Source of the DNA: Corynebacterium flavescens
Lineage (GTDB): Bacteria > Actinomycetota > Actinomycetes > Mycobacteriales > Mycobacteriaceae
Length of the DNA: 64,000 nucleotides
Direction: 5' to 3'
NCBI RefSeq assembly: GCF_008693105.1
Contig: NZ_VXKK01000031.1
Coordinates: forward strand, 1 to 64,000
Shown one piece after another: positions 43,121 to 51,990 of the stretch. The notes beneath the pieces were generated by a model. That model saw only the letters and a program-made list of their open reading frames with translations. It was not told where the DNA came from and made no database searches. The stretch's first letter is position 1. Each line of letters starts with the position of its first letter. Position numbers and translations under genes: made by a program.

Positions 43121-44440
43121 TTGTCTGCTCACCCTTTTTCCCACCTCGAATCGATCGACGCGCAGGCGTGGCCCAACGTTGCTACCGTCCCCTCCGGCAG
43201 GTTCACCAAGGCGCGGGTGCGCCTCGCCGAAGCCGAGTTTGCCAAAGCTTGTTTTGCTGCGGGATTGGACCTTGATCCGCATAGCAAAGCTCCAGCCGGG
43301 CCGGACCTCATCATCGAACATGATGCCCTGTTTTTCAGGCTCGCGGATTCTGGCTGGCTGGGCCTGGCGGAGTCCTACATGGCCGGGGAGTGGAAGACTC
43401 CGGACTCCACCCGGTTGGTCAAAGTTCTCCGCGCCTTGCTGGAGGTTCACTATGCGCCGCGCACGCGTGCCATCCCAGTGACAGATTCTTCAACCGGAGA
43501 ATTGCCTCTGGATTTGGTTTCTTTCTCCGCCGGCGACGGGCTGAGCCAATCCGGGGGGATCTATGCCTCAGGAGTTCCAACAACGGTGCGGGAGAGCGTT
43601 GAGAACTATCGGCACAAGATAGGCAGTCGCGAGCCGAAGACCCACTATGTTGACGTCACACAGTTTAGCGTGCCTGAAGCCGTTGACCGCGATGACTTGG
43701 GCGATGCCCAGAGGCGGGCGGCAGATTGGCTCTTGGATCTCTCTCGCACCCAGCCAGGCACTCACCTGCTTGTCTATCCTGCCGCAGGCTTGCAGGCGGC
43801 AATTCGTGCCACCTCACGCAGAGCAACGGTTGACGTGCTTACGAGCGACGTCGACCAGCGCGCGGCCCTGCAAGAGCTCCTCGTCTTAGAAGGGGCGCAA
43901 GACGCCGTCCATGTGGAGACCATAGACACCCCAGTCCCAGGCCCCGCCCAGTGGCGTGGACACTATGACGCGATAATCAGCGTCGAAAAGCTCGAAGCGC
44001 TGTCCCCGCGCCAGCGCAAAGCCTATGTGGCGGGCCTCGATCGCCTTTTGGGCTATGAGGGGCGCGCAGTGGTGCAATCCACTGTCGCCACCGCGACGCT
44101 GACCGCGCCGGCTCGATCCGCCATGCAGGTTCTACGCGCATATATCTGGCCGGGCCTCGACTTCGGAGAAACCGAGGACGTACATAAACTCTTCGACAGG
44201 CACTCCGGCCTGCGCGTTACCTCGCAGACGCACCTGGGATCGCACTACCTGGAGTCGCTGCGGCAGCAGCGCTCTTTCTTCGAGGGGCACAGGCGCGAGG
44301 CGGCGGCGGCCGGTTTCGACCGCGTGTTTCGGCGTCTATGGGCGCTGCAATTCGCGCTGCGTGAGGCGCTCTTTGAGCTGGGTATGCTCGATTCGGTGGT
44401 CTTCGGCGCCACCCGGCGCCACCGCGGTGGGCGGCGCTAG
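43121..44440 (+). CDS. Cyclopropane-fatty-acid synthase-like protein with degenerate SAM site (UfaA-like)
   Basis: The 439-residue protein aligns by eye with the Cfa/UfaA family. FRLADSGWLGLAESYMAGEW opens the N-terminal domain, and YIWPGLDF and GSHYLESLRQQRSFF lie near the end. The SAM motif expected as GCGWGG after AQRR...PG reads LLVYPAAG (about residues 216-223). The usual Tyr-Ser-Cys-Ala-Tyr-Phe stretch before it is also missing. So methyl transfer is doubtful. It may be a regulatory partner or a decayed enzyme. The start is TTG 43121 with AAAGGAG at 43104-43110. It is divergent from ndh, matching the ndh-ufaA pair of C. glutamicum. Confidence 0.8.
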   Translation: MSAHPFSHLESIDAQAWPNVATVPSGRFTKARVRLAEAEFAKACFAAGLDLDPHSKAPAGPDLIIEHDALFFRLADSGWLGLAESYMAGEWKTPDSTRLVKVLRALLEVHYAPRTRAIPVTDSSTGELPLDLVSFSAGDGLSQSGGIYASGVPTTVRESVENYRHKIGSREPKTHYVDVTQFSVPEAVDRDDLGDAQRRAADWLLDLSRTQPGTHLLVYPAAGLQAAIRATSRRATVDVLTSDVDQRAALQELLVLEGAQDAVHVETIDTPVPGPAQWRGHYDAIISVEKLEALSPRQRKAYVAGLDRLLGYEGRAVVQSTVATATLTAPARSAMQVLRAYIWPGLDFGETEDVHKLFDRHSGLRVTSQTHLGSHYLESLRQQRSFFEGHRREAAAAGFDRVFRRLWALQFALREALFELGMLDSVVFGATRRHRGGRR

Positions 44441-44448
44441 GCTGGACG

Positions 44449-44490
44449 CTTAAGTCGGTGCTCGATCCGAAGATCGAGACCGAAATTAAG
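44449..44490. terminator. Bidirectional terminator-like hairpin
   Basis: CTTAA-GT-CGGTGCTCGATC pairs with GATCGAGACCG-AAA-TTAAG around a CGAA tetraloop. The hairpin overlaps the stop codon of the minus-strand oxidoreductase gene and follows the plus-strand Cfa-like gene. Confidence 0.5.
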
Positions 44491-47407
44491 GGGTGACCAC
44501 GGGACGCGAAGCGCGCTCAAGGAGCACGGCGATGGAATCGTAGCTGCGCCCGGCGATCATCTCCAGGCCCATCTCGCAGGTGCGGTTATCTGAGACATAG
44601 GCGTCGAAGTACTCCGCCGACAGGGATGCGCGCTCCTCGCGGGTCGCGGATTCCACGAGCTCCGGGTGCAGTAGCGCGCGGTCACCGGCGGTGCCACAGC
44701 ACATGGCACCGGCTGGGACTTTGGCCTCGCCGCAGAGATCTGCCAGAGCAACGAGGTCATCACTGATGCCCATGTGATGGGTGGAACACGTCGGGTGGAC
44801 CGCAATCTTGCCCATGCCGTGGACGATGGGCAGGTGCTCTACAACCTCGTCGCGCAGCCATTCCACGACGTCGAGAATGCGCAGCTGCTTCCACTTTTCC
44901 TCGTCCTCACCCTCGAGGACGTGCGGCACGTTGTCGAGCAAGCCGTGGGTACAGCTGGCTGCATCGACGATGATGGGTAGCTCACCGTGGTCGGACCACT
45001 CCCACAGATCGCGGATGATCTTGCGAGCTTGGTAGGCAAAGCCCTCGGCGTAGCCCTTGGATGACCAGGGGGTGCCGCAGCAATCGCCCACGACGTCCTC
45101 CGGAATCCACACGGGTTGACCGGAGCGGCGTCCGAGCTCGACGACGGCCCGGGGGAGATCGACGGTATCGGCCGCAGAGCCCGCAGGGCGTCCAAAGATA
45201 CGGTTGATGCAAGCAGGGAAGTAGACCGCGCCCGCGCCCTCGCGAGGAGTCTGCGGTAGGCGGGAAGCCCCCTTGGGGAGCGGGCCTGGCACCGTGGGGA
45301 GAAGGTCGGGGCTAATCACGTTGCGCGCTAGGTTGGCGCCGATTTCCAGCGGCTTATTGCCTACTTTGTTCGCAGAGATGACGCCGGCGCGCGCGAGCTT
45401 TTCCACGACATTCCATTTTTCTGCTGTGGTCAGTGCGATCTTTTCGGCTGCCGGGGTGGCCTGCTGGTGGCGCAGCTGCTTCATCACCGAGCCGGTGTCG
45501 ATGCTAATCGGGCAGGGGATAGAGCACGTACCGTCAGCGGCGCACATATCGACCGCGTCGTACTGATACTCTTCCTGCAGCTTGGCCAGTACTTCCGAGC
45601 CCTCGGGCTGGCGGGCCATTTCGCGGCGCAGCACGATACGCTGACGCGGGGTGACGGTGGCGTGCCGCGAGGGGCACACCGGCTCACAGAAGCCACACTC
45701 CACGCAGGGATTGATGGCATCTTCGACCTTAGGGAAGGACTTGAGGTTCTTGAGGTGAATGTCGCTGTCACGGCTGAGCTTGACGTTGGGCGCCAAAATC
45801 CCCTCCGGGTCGATCATGTCCTTGAGTTCCCACATCAGCTCCCAGGCCTTCTCACCCCATTCCTGTTTGAGGAAGGGCGCCATGTTGACTCCCGTGCCGT
45901 GCTCGGCCTTCATCGAACCGTGGTACTTGTCGATGACGAGTTCTGCCAGCTCGTCTAAGAATTCGGCGTAGGCTTCACGCTCGGACTCGACGTCGAATCG
46001 CGGGGTGAGGAAGAAGTGCAGGTTGCCAAAGGCGGCGTGGCCCATGACGGACTCCGGGTAGCTGTACTTGGCCTGCAGGTCGAGGAGATCCGCGGCCGCA
46101 TTGCCAATGTCTGAAGGTGGGAAGCAGACGTCCTCGGTGAGGTAGGAGGTGCCGTTGGGGCGATCGGAGCCCAGCAAACCATAGAGACCATTGCGAAGCT
46201 CCCAGGCCCCGCGCATGCCCTCGTCCGAGGTCTCGAACTCCAAAGGGCGCAGCAGCGGCGCATCCTTGAGCACCTCTTTCAGGCGTTCGATGGCGGCCTC
46301 GAGGTCGGCTTCGTCGGTTCCGCCCATTTCCACCAGCAGCGCCGCCGTGTCGTCGTCCAGCGTGCGCCAGGACTGCGGGGCGTGGGAGTAGTGCTCGCTG
46401 GAGCGCCGCATGACGGAGGCAACGAGCAATTCGCAGGCCTCGGCTCCGGCCTCGACGATGGGGTGGACAAAGCTGGCGGCGTCACGCAGGTTGGGCAGTT
46501 CGACCCAAGTGGTTGCCTTGACGCGTGGCAAGGCCACAGTCTTGATAACGGATTCAGTGATGGCACCGAAGATGCCCTCCGAGCCGACTAAAAGGCGCTT
46601 GAGAATATGTACGGGCTCGTCCTCGTCCAAAAAGGCGTCGAGGCGCAGACCATTGGTATTGCGGATGGAGAACTTCTTGCGCAGGAACTCCACCAACTCG
46701 GTATCGGCGCGCAGGCGATCCCGGAACTCTAGCAACTGGGCGTGGAGCTCCGGCTCCTGGCCTCGAAAGGCCGCGTCACCCTGCGTAGTATCGACGACGG
46801 TCCCGGAAGGCAGCACGAAGACTAGCTCATCGACGCAGTGGTAGCTATCGCGCTCGAGCGAGCAGCGCATGCCGCCGGAGTTATCTGCGAGGACGCCGCC
46901 GATGGTGCACACGGAGGTTGATCCCGGATCCGGGCCGAGCATGAAACCGTCTCGGCCTAAGATGGCCTGGGCATCGCCGAGGATAACGCCAGGGCGCGAC
47001 CAGAGCTTCTTCCCGCCTTCACGGACTTCCATGCCACTAAAGTGTGTCTTGACATCGACGAGAATATCGTCCGACATGGCCTGTCCATTTAGGGAAGTAC
47101 CCGCCGCACGGAAAGTCATGTGGCGGCCGTTTTCGCGGCAGTACTTCATCAGACGAGCGAGGTCATTGGCGCTGCGTGCCGCCACGACAATCTGCGGAAT
47201 GGCGCGATAGGGACCAGCATCGGAAGAAAAGCGGACGAGATCCGTCAGTCTGCCGTGCACATTGTCTTTGCCGACGATTTCCTCCATATCTTTGATGAGA
47301 TTGAGAGGGGAGCCATTGGTGAACTTTGAGGGCACCGCGTCGGCTTGGGCGGTTGAGCCCGCCGGGCGGGAGATCTTGGCCGGATTGGGGCTTAACAGCT
47401 TTTTCAT
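44486..47407 (-). CDS. FAD-binding and Fe-S oxidoreductase (D-2-hydroxyacid dehydrogenase type)
   Basis: The 973-residue protein joins a FAD PCMH-type oxidase (about residues 55-545, with AGTSLNGQAMSDDILVD and GGVLADNSGGMRCS) to a ferredoxin and CCG module. Two cysteine clusters (CVECGFCEPVCPS and CAADGTCSIPCP) hold [4Fe-4S] centres. Two CCG blocks follow (GDCCGTPWSSKG and MCCGTAGDRALL). This layout is like the GlcD-GlcF fusion and quinone-dependent D-lactate or D-2-hydroxyglutarate dehydrogenases; the substrate is not decided by sequence. It starts at ATG 47407 and stands alone. In bacteria such enzymes feed electrons to the quinone pool. Confidence 0.92.
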   Translation of the reverse strand: MKKLLSPNPAKISRPAGSTAQADAVPSKFTNGSPLNLIKDMEEIVGKDNVHGRLTDLVRFSSDAGPYRAIPQIVVAARSANDLARLMKYCRENGRHMTFRAAGTSLNGQAMSDDILVDVKTHFSGMEVREGGKKLWSRPGVILGDAQAILGRDGFMLGPDPGSTSVCTIGGVLADNSGGMRCSLERDSYHCVDELVFVLPSGTVVDTTQGDAAFRGQEPELHAQLLEFRDRLRADTELVEFLRKKFSIRNTNGLRLDAFLDEDEPVHILKRLLVGSEGIFGAITESVIKTVALPRVKATTWVELPNLRDAASFVHPIVEAGAEACELLVASVMRRSSEHYSHAPQSWRTLDDDTAALLVEMGGTDEADLEAAIERLKEVLKDAPLLRPLEFETSDEGMRGAWELRNGLYGLLGSDRPNGTSYLTEDVCFPPSDIGNAAADLLDLQAKYSYPESVMGHAAFGNLHFFLTPRFDVESEREAYAEFLDELAELVIDKYHGSMKAEHGTGVNMAPFLKQEWGEKAWELMWELKDMIDPEGILAPNVKLSRDSDIHLKNLKSFPKVEDAINPCVECGFCEPVCPSRHATVTPRQRIVLRREMARQPEGSEVLAKLQEEYQYDAVDMCAADGTCSIPCPISIDTGSVMKQLRHQQATPAAEKIALTTAEKWNVVEKLARAGVISANKVGNKPLEIGANLARNVISPDLLPTVPGPLPKGASRLPQTPREGAGAVYFPACINRIFGRPAGSAADTVDLPRAVVELGRRSGQPVWIPEDVVGDCCGTPWSSKGYAEGFAYQARKIIRDLWEWSDHGELPIIVDAASCTHGLLDNVPHVLEGEDEEKWKQLRILDVVEWLRDEVVEHLPIVHGMGKIAVHPTCSTHHMGISDDLVALADLCGEAKVPAGAMCCGTAGDRALLHPELVESATREERASLSAEYFDAYVSDNRTCEMGLEMIAGRSYDSIAVLLERASRPVVTP

Positions 47408-47780
47408 GGCTCAAATCTAACGCCGCTTAACTGTCGATGGATAGTAAGTCAACCCTAATCAGTGTCTCAAGCAGGGGAGATTTGTCGGATATTACTGCAT
47501 AGAGTCACAGAACTACGACACCCGTGTCCCAGTGCACGAAAAGAAGTTCCTAGGGCATGGGACGTGTGATAGTCTCTGCGAAACCCATTAACAACTCCAG
47601 AGTGATAGATACCGACAGAACCGGTAGACACGATAGGCACTGTGCCGCCGCGATCCGGCGAATCGGCGCCCAGACCTGGAGCGGCTCCTGCACGCTTTTT
47701 GACCCGCGAACCGGGCAACAAGGCCACTGCCGAATTCCACATATTCCTCAGTAAACCTAAGTCACGGGGGTGAGAGGCTC
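47408..47780. other. 373-base gap between divergent oxidoreductase and BASS genes
   Basis: No convincing gene is present. A 65-codon plus frame at 47557-47754 has no ribosome site and no recognisable sequence. Several imperfect inverted repeats occur, such as CCGTGTCCCA with TGGGACG around 47521-47570 and the GCCGCCGCGATCCGGCG cluster near 47645-47660. Both divergent promoters must lie here. The plus-strand leader could be up to about 300 bases and may be structured. I do not recognise a known riboswitch. Confidence 0.5.
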
Positions 47781-48839
47781 ATGTCCTCTTCGCAAGAAAC
47801 CAACACTGTCGCTGCCAGCACGCAAAGCATGCAAAGCGCAGAAGACACGGCAAGCAGCGCCAACGAACCGCAGGAGGGCAGATCTGAAAAGTTTGCGGTA
47901 TTCATCTTCCCGCTCGTTATCGTGCTCTGCGCGGTGGTGGCATTCCTGGCACCGGATACCTTTACTCCTTTGAGCAACTACACCAATCAATTGCTCATGG
48001 TCATCATGTTCTCGATGGGGCTGACCCTGACGCTGCCAGACATGGCCTTGGTGGCCAAGCGCCCTATCCCCATCGCCCTAGCCGTGGTCTGTCAGTACAT
48101 TGTTATGCCGGTGAGTGCGCTGTTGATTTCAAAGGCCTTTGGTTTCAACGAGGCCGTGACCGTTGGACTCATCCTGCTCGGCTCCGTGCCCAGCGGAACT
48201 GCTTCCAACGTCATGACCTATCTTGCTAAAGGAGATGTCGCGCTATCGGTGGCGATGACCTCCGTTTCCACCCTTGTCTCGCCCCTCATGACCCCCTTCT
48301 TGATGTTGACTCTAGCGGGGCAGACCACAGCGGTCGATGGTGCTGGTATGGTCTGGTCGCTTGTCCAGACGGTGCTCGTACCGGTTATCTTGGGCCTAGT
48401 GCTGCGTTCAGTGGCCACCAAGGCCGTTGATTTCGTGCTTCCGGTCTTGCCGTGGGTGGCTATCTTCGGCGTGGGTGCCGTGGTAATGGCGGTGGTCTCC
48501 AAGTCCCAGGAGGCACTCATGATCGTTGGTTTCGTCGTCTTCATCGGTGTGGCCATCCAGAACTTTGTGGGCTATGTCTGCGGTTATTATCTGGCCAAAA
48601 TCACCCGGCAGCGTGAAGCCGTTGCACGCACGGCGGCTATTGAGATTGCCACGCAGAACTCCGGTCTGGCGTCCGCGTTGGCCTTGCAGTTCTTCACCCC
48701 AGAGGCTGCCTTGCCCGGAGTCGTTGCCGCGGTGTGGGCCAACATTACCGGCTCTATCTACGCCGCTATCTCGCGGCGCCGCCCCCTCGAGAAGACACCT
48801 GCACCCCAGCGTGTGAAGCAGCCAGTTTCAGCCGCTTAA
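47781..48839 (+). CDS. Bile acid:sodium symporter (BASS) family transporter
   Basis: The 352-residue protein has a 35-residue hydrophilic N-terminus, then about nine to ten membrane segments. The family signature GSVPSGTASNVMTYLAKGDVALS, followed by TSVSTLVSPLMTPF, is clear. EIATQNSGLASALA is the second conserved crossover segment with the Na+ site. Bacterial BASS members carry organic anions such as pantoate or keto acids. The substrate here is unknown. It starts at ATG 47781 after a weak GGTGAG site. Confidence 0.9.
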   Translation: MSSSQETNTVAASTQSMQSAEDTASSANEPQEGRSEKFAVFIFPLVIVLCAVVAFLAPDTFTPLSNYTNQLLMVIMFSMGLTLTLPDMALVAKRPIPIALAVVCQYIVMPVSALLISKAFGFNEAVTVGLILLGSVPSGTASNVMTYLAKGDVALSVAMTSVSTLVSPLMTPFLMLTLAGQTTAVDGAGMVWSLVQTVLVPVILGLVLRSVATKAVDFVLPVLPWVAIFGVGAVVMAVVSKSQEALMIVGFVVFIGVAIQNFVGYVCGYYLAKITRQREAVARTAAIEIATQNSGLASALALQFFTPEAALPGVVAAVWANITGSIYAAISRRRPLEKTPAPQRVKQPVSAA

Positions 48840-48941
48840 GCAGGGGATATTGCGCCAAGAATGCTCTCCAGCCCAGAAGTAGGGTGGGGAGCATTCCTCG
48901 CGATTGCATAAATTCGCATAGTGGGTAGTAACGTCTGCGCA

Positions 48942-49490
48942 ATGACCAAGCAGACTAAGGGCCTTGAAAGGGGCCTAGAGTACGAGGAAGAAGCCTTCGA
49001 ACCCACCGGCGACATCGTCGATACCGACGCTGGACGCCAGATTGTCATCGTTCGCGACTTCCCGCAGTCTCCGCGCGTTGTCTGGGATTACATCACTGAC
49101 CTCCGCGACTTAGAACTCTGGTGCGGAAACCTGCTCAAAGTAGCTGACCGAGAGCACGTTTATGAGTTGCACTCCTGGGACAAGGAGGACTCTATTGAGA
49201 TCACCGTTGTCGAGTGCACCGCACCCAGCTTCCTGCATATTCGCTCCGATTACGGCCAGGGCATTCAGCGTGAGATTCGCGTCTTTATATCTTCCGATGG
49301 ACATGGCGGATCCTTCCTCGAGTTCCACCACAATGTCGAGTCCTGCTGCAATTTGGCCGGCACCATTGGCCCCGAGTGGGAGTTTAAACTCGACCGTCTC
49401 ATGATTGCCTTAAACGGTGGCAACGTCACCAACGTGTGTCTGGAGAACTACCTGCCGCATCAGCAGTCGCACTACAGCATTAGCAACTAG
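48942..49490 (+). CDS. SRPBCC-like (START/Bet v1 fold) protein
   Basis: The 182-residue protein contains IVIVRDFPQSPRVVWDYITDLRDLELWCGN, the usual beginning of a START/polyketide-cyclase-like lipid-binding fold, and FLEFHHNVES further on. No catalytic residues can be assigned. I use ATG 48942; the frame opens seven codons earlier at a GTG. It lies 102 bases after the BASS gene on the same strand, and may be separately transcribed. Confidence 0.75.
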   Translation: MTKQTKGLERGLEYEEEAFEPTGDIVDTDAGRQIVIVRDFPQSPRVVWDYITDLRDLELWCGNLLKVADREHVYELHSWDKEDSIEITVVECTAPSFLHIRSDYGQGIQREIRVFISSDGHGGSFLEFHHNVESCCNLAGTIGPEWEFKLDRLMIALNGGNVTNVCLENYLPHQQSHYSISN

Positions 49491-49571
49491 CCCTTCACTC
49501 CGAGAGAATTCTCGGCAGAGGTCTGCGTTAAGTCGGGCAAATCTCGCACTCTTAAAAGCGCTCGATCAAAG

Positions 49572-49618
49572 GTCCCCGGCGACTGCACCACCAATAGGTA
49601 GCGCAGCCGCCGGGGAAC
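49572..49618. terminator. GC-rich hairpin between convergent genes
   Basis: GTCCCCGGCG (49572-49581) pairs with CGCCGGGGAAC (49608-49618) across a 26-base loop. It sits in the convergent gap after the SRPBCC gene. It has no clear T-run, so it is a weak terminator at best. Confidence 0.35.
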
Positions 49619-49677
49619 GACGTGATCTCTAGGGGAGGCGGGGAGCTGCAGCAGGCTAGGGGACTGCCAGCACGGGT

Positions 49678-51054
49678 TTAGACCTGGTTGAGGTCAACCT
49701 TGGACAGCTCTTTCATGCACAGGACGGCGATCAGCGTGATGACTGAAACGATGATCAGGTAGTAGCCAACCCACGCGATACCCGCGTTGGCCACCAGCCA
49801 CGTAGCAATGAAGGGAGCGATGGCCGCGCCCAAGATGGAGGAGACATTGTAGGAAATGCCCGAACCGGTATAGCGGACGTTGGTGGGGAAGAGTTCAGGC
49901 AGGACCGCAGACATTGGGCCAAAGATGAGGCCCATGATGAACATGCCAATGACGAGGAAGGCCAGAACCGAGGCGGTGGTAGCGCTGTCGATGCTCAAGA
50001 AGAATGGGAAGGTAAAGCCAAAGGCGATCATGATGAAGGAAGTGGCTATGAGGACAGGCTTGCGTCCACGCCTATCAGCCAAGATGGAGGCACAGGGGAT
50101 GCCGACCATGAAGGCGAAGATAGAGATCAACTGGATTTCAAGGAACTCGATGTAGTGAATACCCAGGCCCAGACCCTTGCTCGGATCCCCGATGCCATAG
50201 GACAGGATCCAGGTGGTAACCAGGTAAAACAGGGTGTAGCACGAAACCATGACGAAGGTGCCGACAATCATGGGCTTGGCAGCGGTCTTAAAGGCCTCAG
50301 CAACTGGGCGCTTGGCCTTCTTGCCGGTATCGACAGCGTGGCGGAAAACGGGAGTCTCTTCCAGCTGGAGACGGACGTAGAGGCCGACCAAGACCATGAC
50401 AGCAGAACCCAGGAACGGCAGGCGCCAGCCCCACTCCATGAATGGACCGGTGACATCGCCGCGCGTGTAGTCCATTGTGGCAACCAAGGTCAGGAAGAAG
50501 CCGTTAGCAATCAAGAAGCCGAAGGGTGCACCGAATTGCGGCCACATGGCGGCATAAGCGCGCTTGCCCTTCTCAGCGGTCTCGGAGGCCAGCAGAGCGG
50601 CTCCGGACCATTCTCCGCCCAAGCCTAGGCCCTGGCAGAAGCGCATCAGAGCTAGCAGTGCGGGAGCCACAATGCCGATATGCGCGTAGGTGGGAAGACA
50701 GCCGATGACGAACGTTGCAATACCCATGGTCAACAGCGCGCCAACCAATGTTGCCTTGCGTCCAATGCGGTCACCGAAGTGGCCGAAGAGGATGGAGCCC
50801 ACCGGACGTGCCACGAAGGCGAGGCCGAAGGTGGCAAAGGACTGAAGCAAAGCTAAGTTCGGGTCCTCGGTCTTTGGAAAGAAGAGGAAGGGGAAGACCG
50901 CGACGGCCGCGGTGGCATAGATGTAGAAGTCATAGAACTCGATCGTGGTGCCAATGGTCGAGGCAAAAGCTATGCGACAGCGGTCCCGTTTACTTAAATG
51001 TGCAGTTGAACCAGCCGCTGGCTGCTCGGACTGCTCCGTGGTGGCGATGGACAT
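49678..51054 (-). CDS. MFS transporter, metabolite:H+ symporter (MHS) family
   Basis: The 458-residue permease has twelve membrane segments. MHS marks are TTIEFYDFYIYATAA in segment 1, FGHFGDRIGRK in loop 2-3, and LMRFCQGLGLGGEWSGAALL in segments 4-5. RRGRKP is in the mid loop. Members import shikimate, citrate, alpha-ketoglutarate, proline/betaine or dicarboxylates. The substrate cannot be told. It starts at ATG 51054. Three GTCCAT-type hexamers within 90 bases upstream suggest repressor control. Confidence 0.92.
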   Translation of the reverse strand: MSIATTEQSEQPAAGSTAHLSKRDRCRIAFASTIGTTIEFYDFYIYATAAVAVFPFLFFPKTEDPNLALLQSFATFGLAFVARPVGSILFGHFGDRIGRKATLVGALLTMGIATFVIGCLPTYAHIGIVAPALLALMRFCQGLGLGGEWSGAALLASETAEKGKRAYAAMWPQFGAPFGFLIANGFFLTLVATMDYTRGDVTGPFMEWGWRLPFLGSAVMVLVGLYVRLQLEETPVFRHAVDTGKKAKRPVAEAFKTAAKPMIVGTFVMVSCYTLFYLVTTWILSYGIGDPSKGLGLGIHYIEFLEIQLISIFAFMVGIPCASILADRRGRKPVLIATSFIMIAFGFTFPFFLSIDSATTASVLAFLVIGMFIMGLIFGPMSAVLPELFPTNVRYTGSGISYNVSSILGAAIAPFIATWLVANAGIAWVGYYLIIVSVITLIAVLCMKELSKVDLNQV

Positions 51055-51093
51055 GTGGTGATCCTGTCAACTGAGAGAGATTATAACTACCTT

Positions 51094-51138
51094 ATGGACG
51101 ATAGGTGTCCATATAATGAAATGAATTGTCAAGTCCAT
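51094..51138. promoter_or_regulatory. Candidate operator cluster for the MHS transporter
   Basis: ATGGAC at 51094-51099 and GTCCAT at 51107-51112 form an inverted pair with seven bases between. A third copy, GTCCAT, is at 51133-51138, beside a minus-strand TTGACA that could be a -35 box. The start codon lies 40 bases further on. Such spaced inverted hexamers resemble GntR or LacI-type sites; no regulator gene is adjacent. Confidence 0.45.
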
Positions 51139-51438
51139 TCAATGAGACGGTGACAAGTCGCATAGTGCTGGGTGCGAGTACATTGTGAGACATCGTGTGA
51201 AGGGTGTCCGCGGCGAAGGGCGCTCTACGCATTCCATGCATTTATGGTGTCGTATGGTGTCGGCTTCGGCGTTTGCTGTCCATCGCCGATCACTGGCGCC
51301 TGCCGGGCGGATTCATCAAAGCACGCGCTTGTCGATGCCGTCTGGTGCGGTAGCTACATCGGCGCTTGGAGGGGGTGCAGTTGGTAAAGTTTGACAGAAC
51401 ACAACCAGATGGGGAGGGCGACACAAGCCCTAAATGAC

Positions 51439-51452
51439 ATAATGTACATTAT
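51439..51452. repeat. Perfect 14-base palindrome
   Basis: ATAATGTACATTAT reads the same on both strands. It lies in the middle of the long gene-free region. GTAC-centred AT-rich palindromes of this kind are common operators for TetR or MarR regulators, but none is nearby. Confidence 0.5.
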
Positions 51453-51721
51453 CGGACAATAATGGATAGCGGTGAAACGCTATGCGCGGGCTCTGCTGCC
51501 TTGTGGTCCACCTACGTGTGGCGCGTCATATGCTTGGCGGCGTCTCATGGGGACTGTTCTCATGCCAGGCTGCAGTCTGAGCGTGCCCGGGCGTTTGTTG
51601 ACCCTCGAAGTATTGGAGACGCTCCCCGTCTGGGTCCAGTTATGACCTCTATTAAAGTAACAGTGACTTAATAAAGGTGATGGGCTCTGCTCTGTGGCTT
51701 ATCAGTGATGAGACGTACTAC

Positions 51722-51883
51722 TTAGCTGCGATAAGCCCGTAGTAGTTGCCACGCTGTAAGCCCCACCAACGCGACGGCAACGGACAAGACTATCCACATG
51801 GATTGGAAGCCGACGAAGATGATAAACCCGAGTAAGACCACGAGCCTAAACCACAGTGCCGGAATGATGTGTCGCGAGGACAT
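51722..51883 (-). CDS. Small membrane protein, two predicted helices
   Basis: The 53-residue product begins MSSRHIIPALWFRLVV, and two hydrophobic stretches (about 8-24 and 27-44) make it a likely two-helix membrane protein ending in RAYRS. I favour ATG 51883 because AAGGTGG lies five bases upstream; a GTG at 51913 would add ten residues. I recognise no family. It lies downstream of the YceI gene on the same strand, but 107 bases away. Confidence 0.6.
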   Translation of the reverse strand: MSSRHIIPALWFRLVVLLGFIIFVGFQSMWIVLSVAVALVGLTAWQLLRAYRS

Positions 51884-51937
51884 TTTCACCACCTTGTTTC
51901 GATACTCGGCCACGGAGCCAACTGTGAGGGCTCAATG

Positions 51938-51970
51938 CTAGATGCTCAGTACTAGATGCTCAGTACTAGA
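51938..51970. repeat. Tandem 14-base repeat
   Basis: CTAGATGCTCAGTA occurs twice in tandem (51938-51951 and 51952-51965), and CTAGA begins a third copy. It lies between the YceI gene and the small membrane protein. Copy number may vary between strains. Confidence 0.75.
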
Positions 51971-51990
51971 CCAAGTCTAAAGCAAACGGC

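Larger units (their letters stand above)
51055..51721. other. Largest gene-free stretch (667 bases) upstream of the MHS transporter
   Basis: No gene is supported: plus-strand frames at 51172-51394 and 51462-51671 lack ribosome sites and look like random sequence. The part next to the transporter holds repeated ATGGAC/GTCCAT hexamers (51094-51138). A perfect 14-base palindrome, ATAATGTACATTAT, lies at 51439-51452, near a TTGACA at 51391. Base composition is less GC-rich at 51420-51720. It could be a decayed gene, a regulator-binding region or an unannotated small RNA. Confidence 0.5.

Noticed and set aside
47557..47754. A 65-codon plus-strand frame before the BASS gene.
   Set aside because: It has no ribosome site, odd composition and no similarity, and lies in a probable leader or promoter region.
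51172..51671. Two short plus-strand frames in the long gap upstream of the MHS transporter.
   Set aside because: Both lack ribosome sites and show no protein-like pattern, so I treat the region as non-coding.
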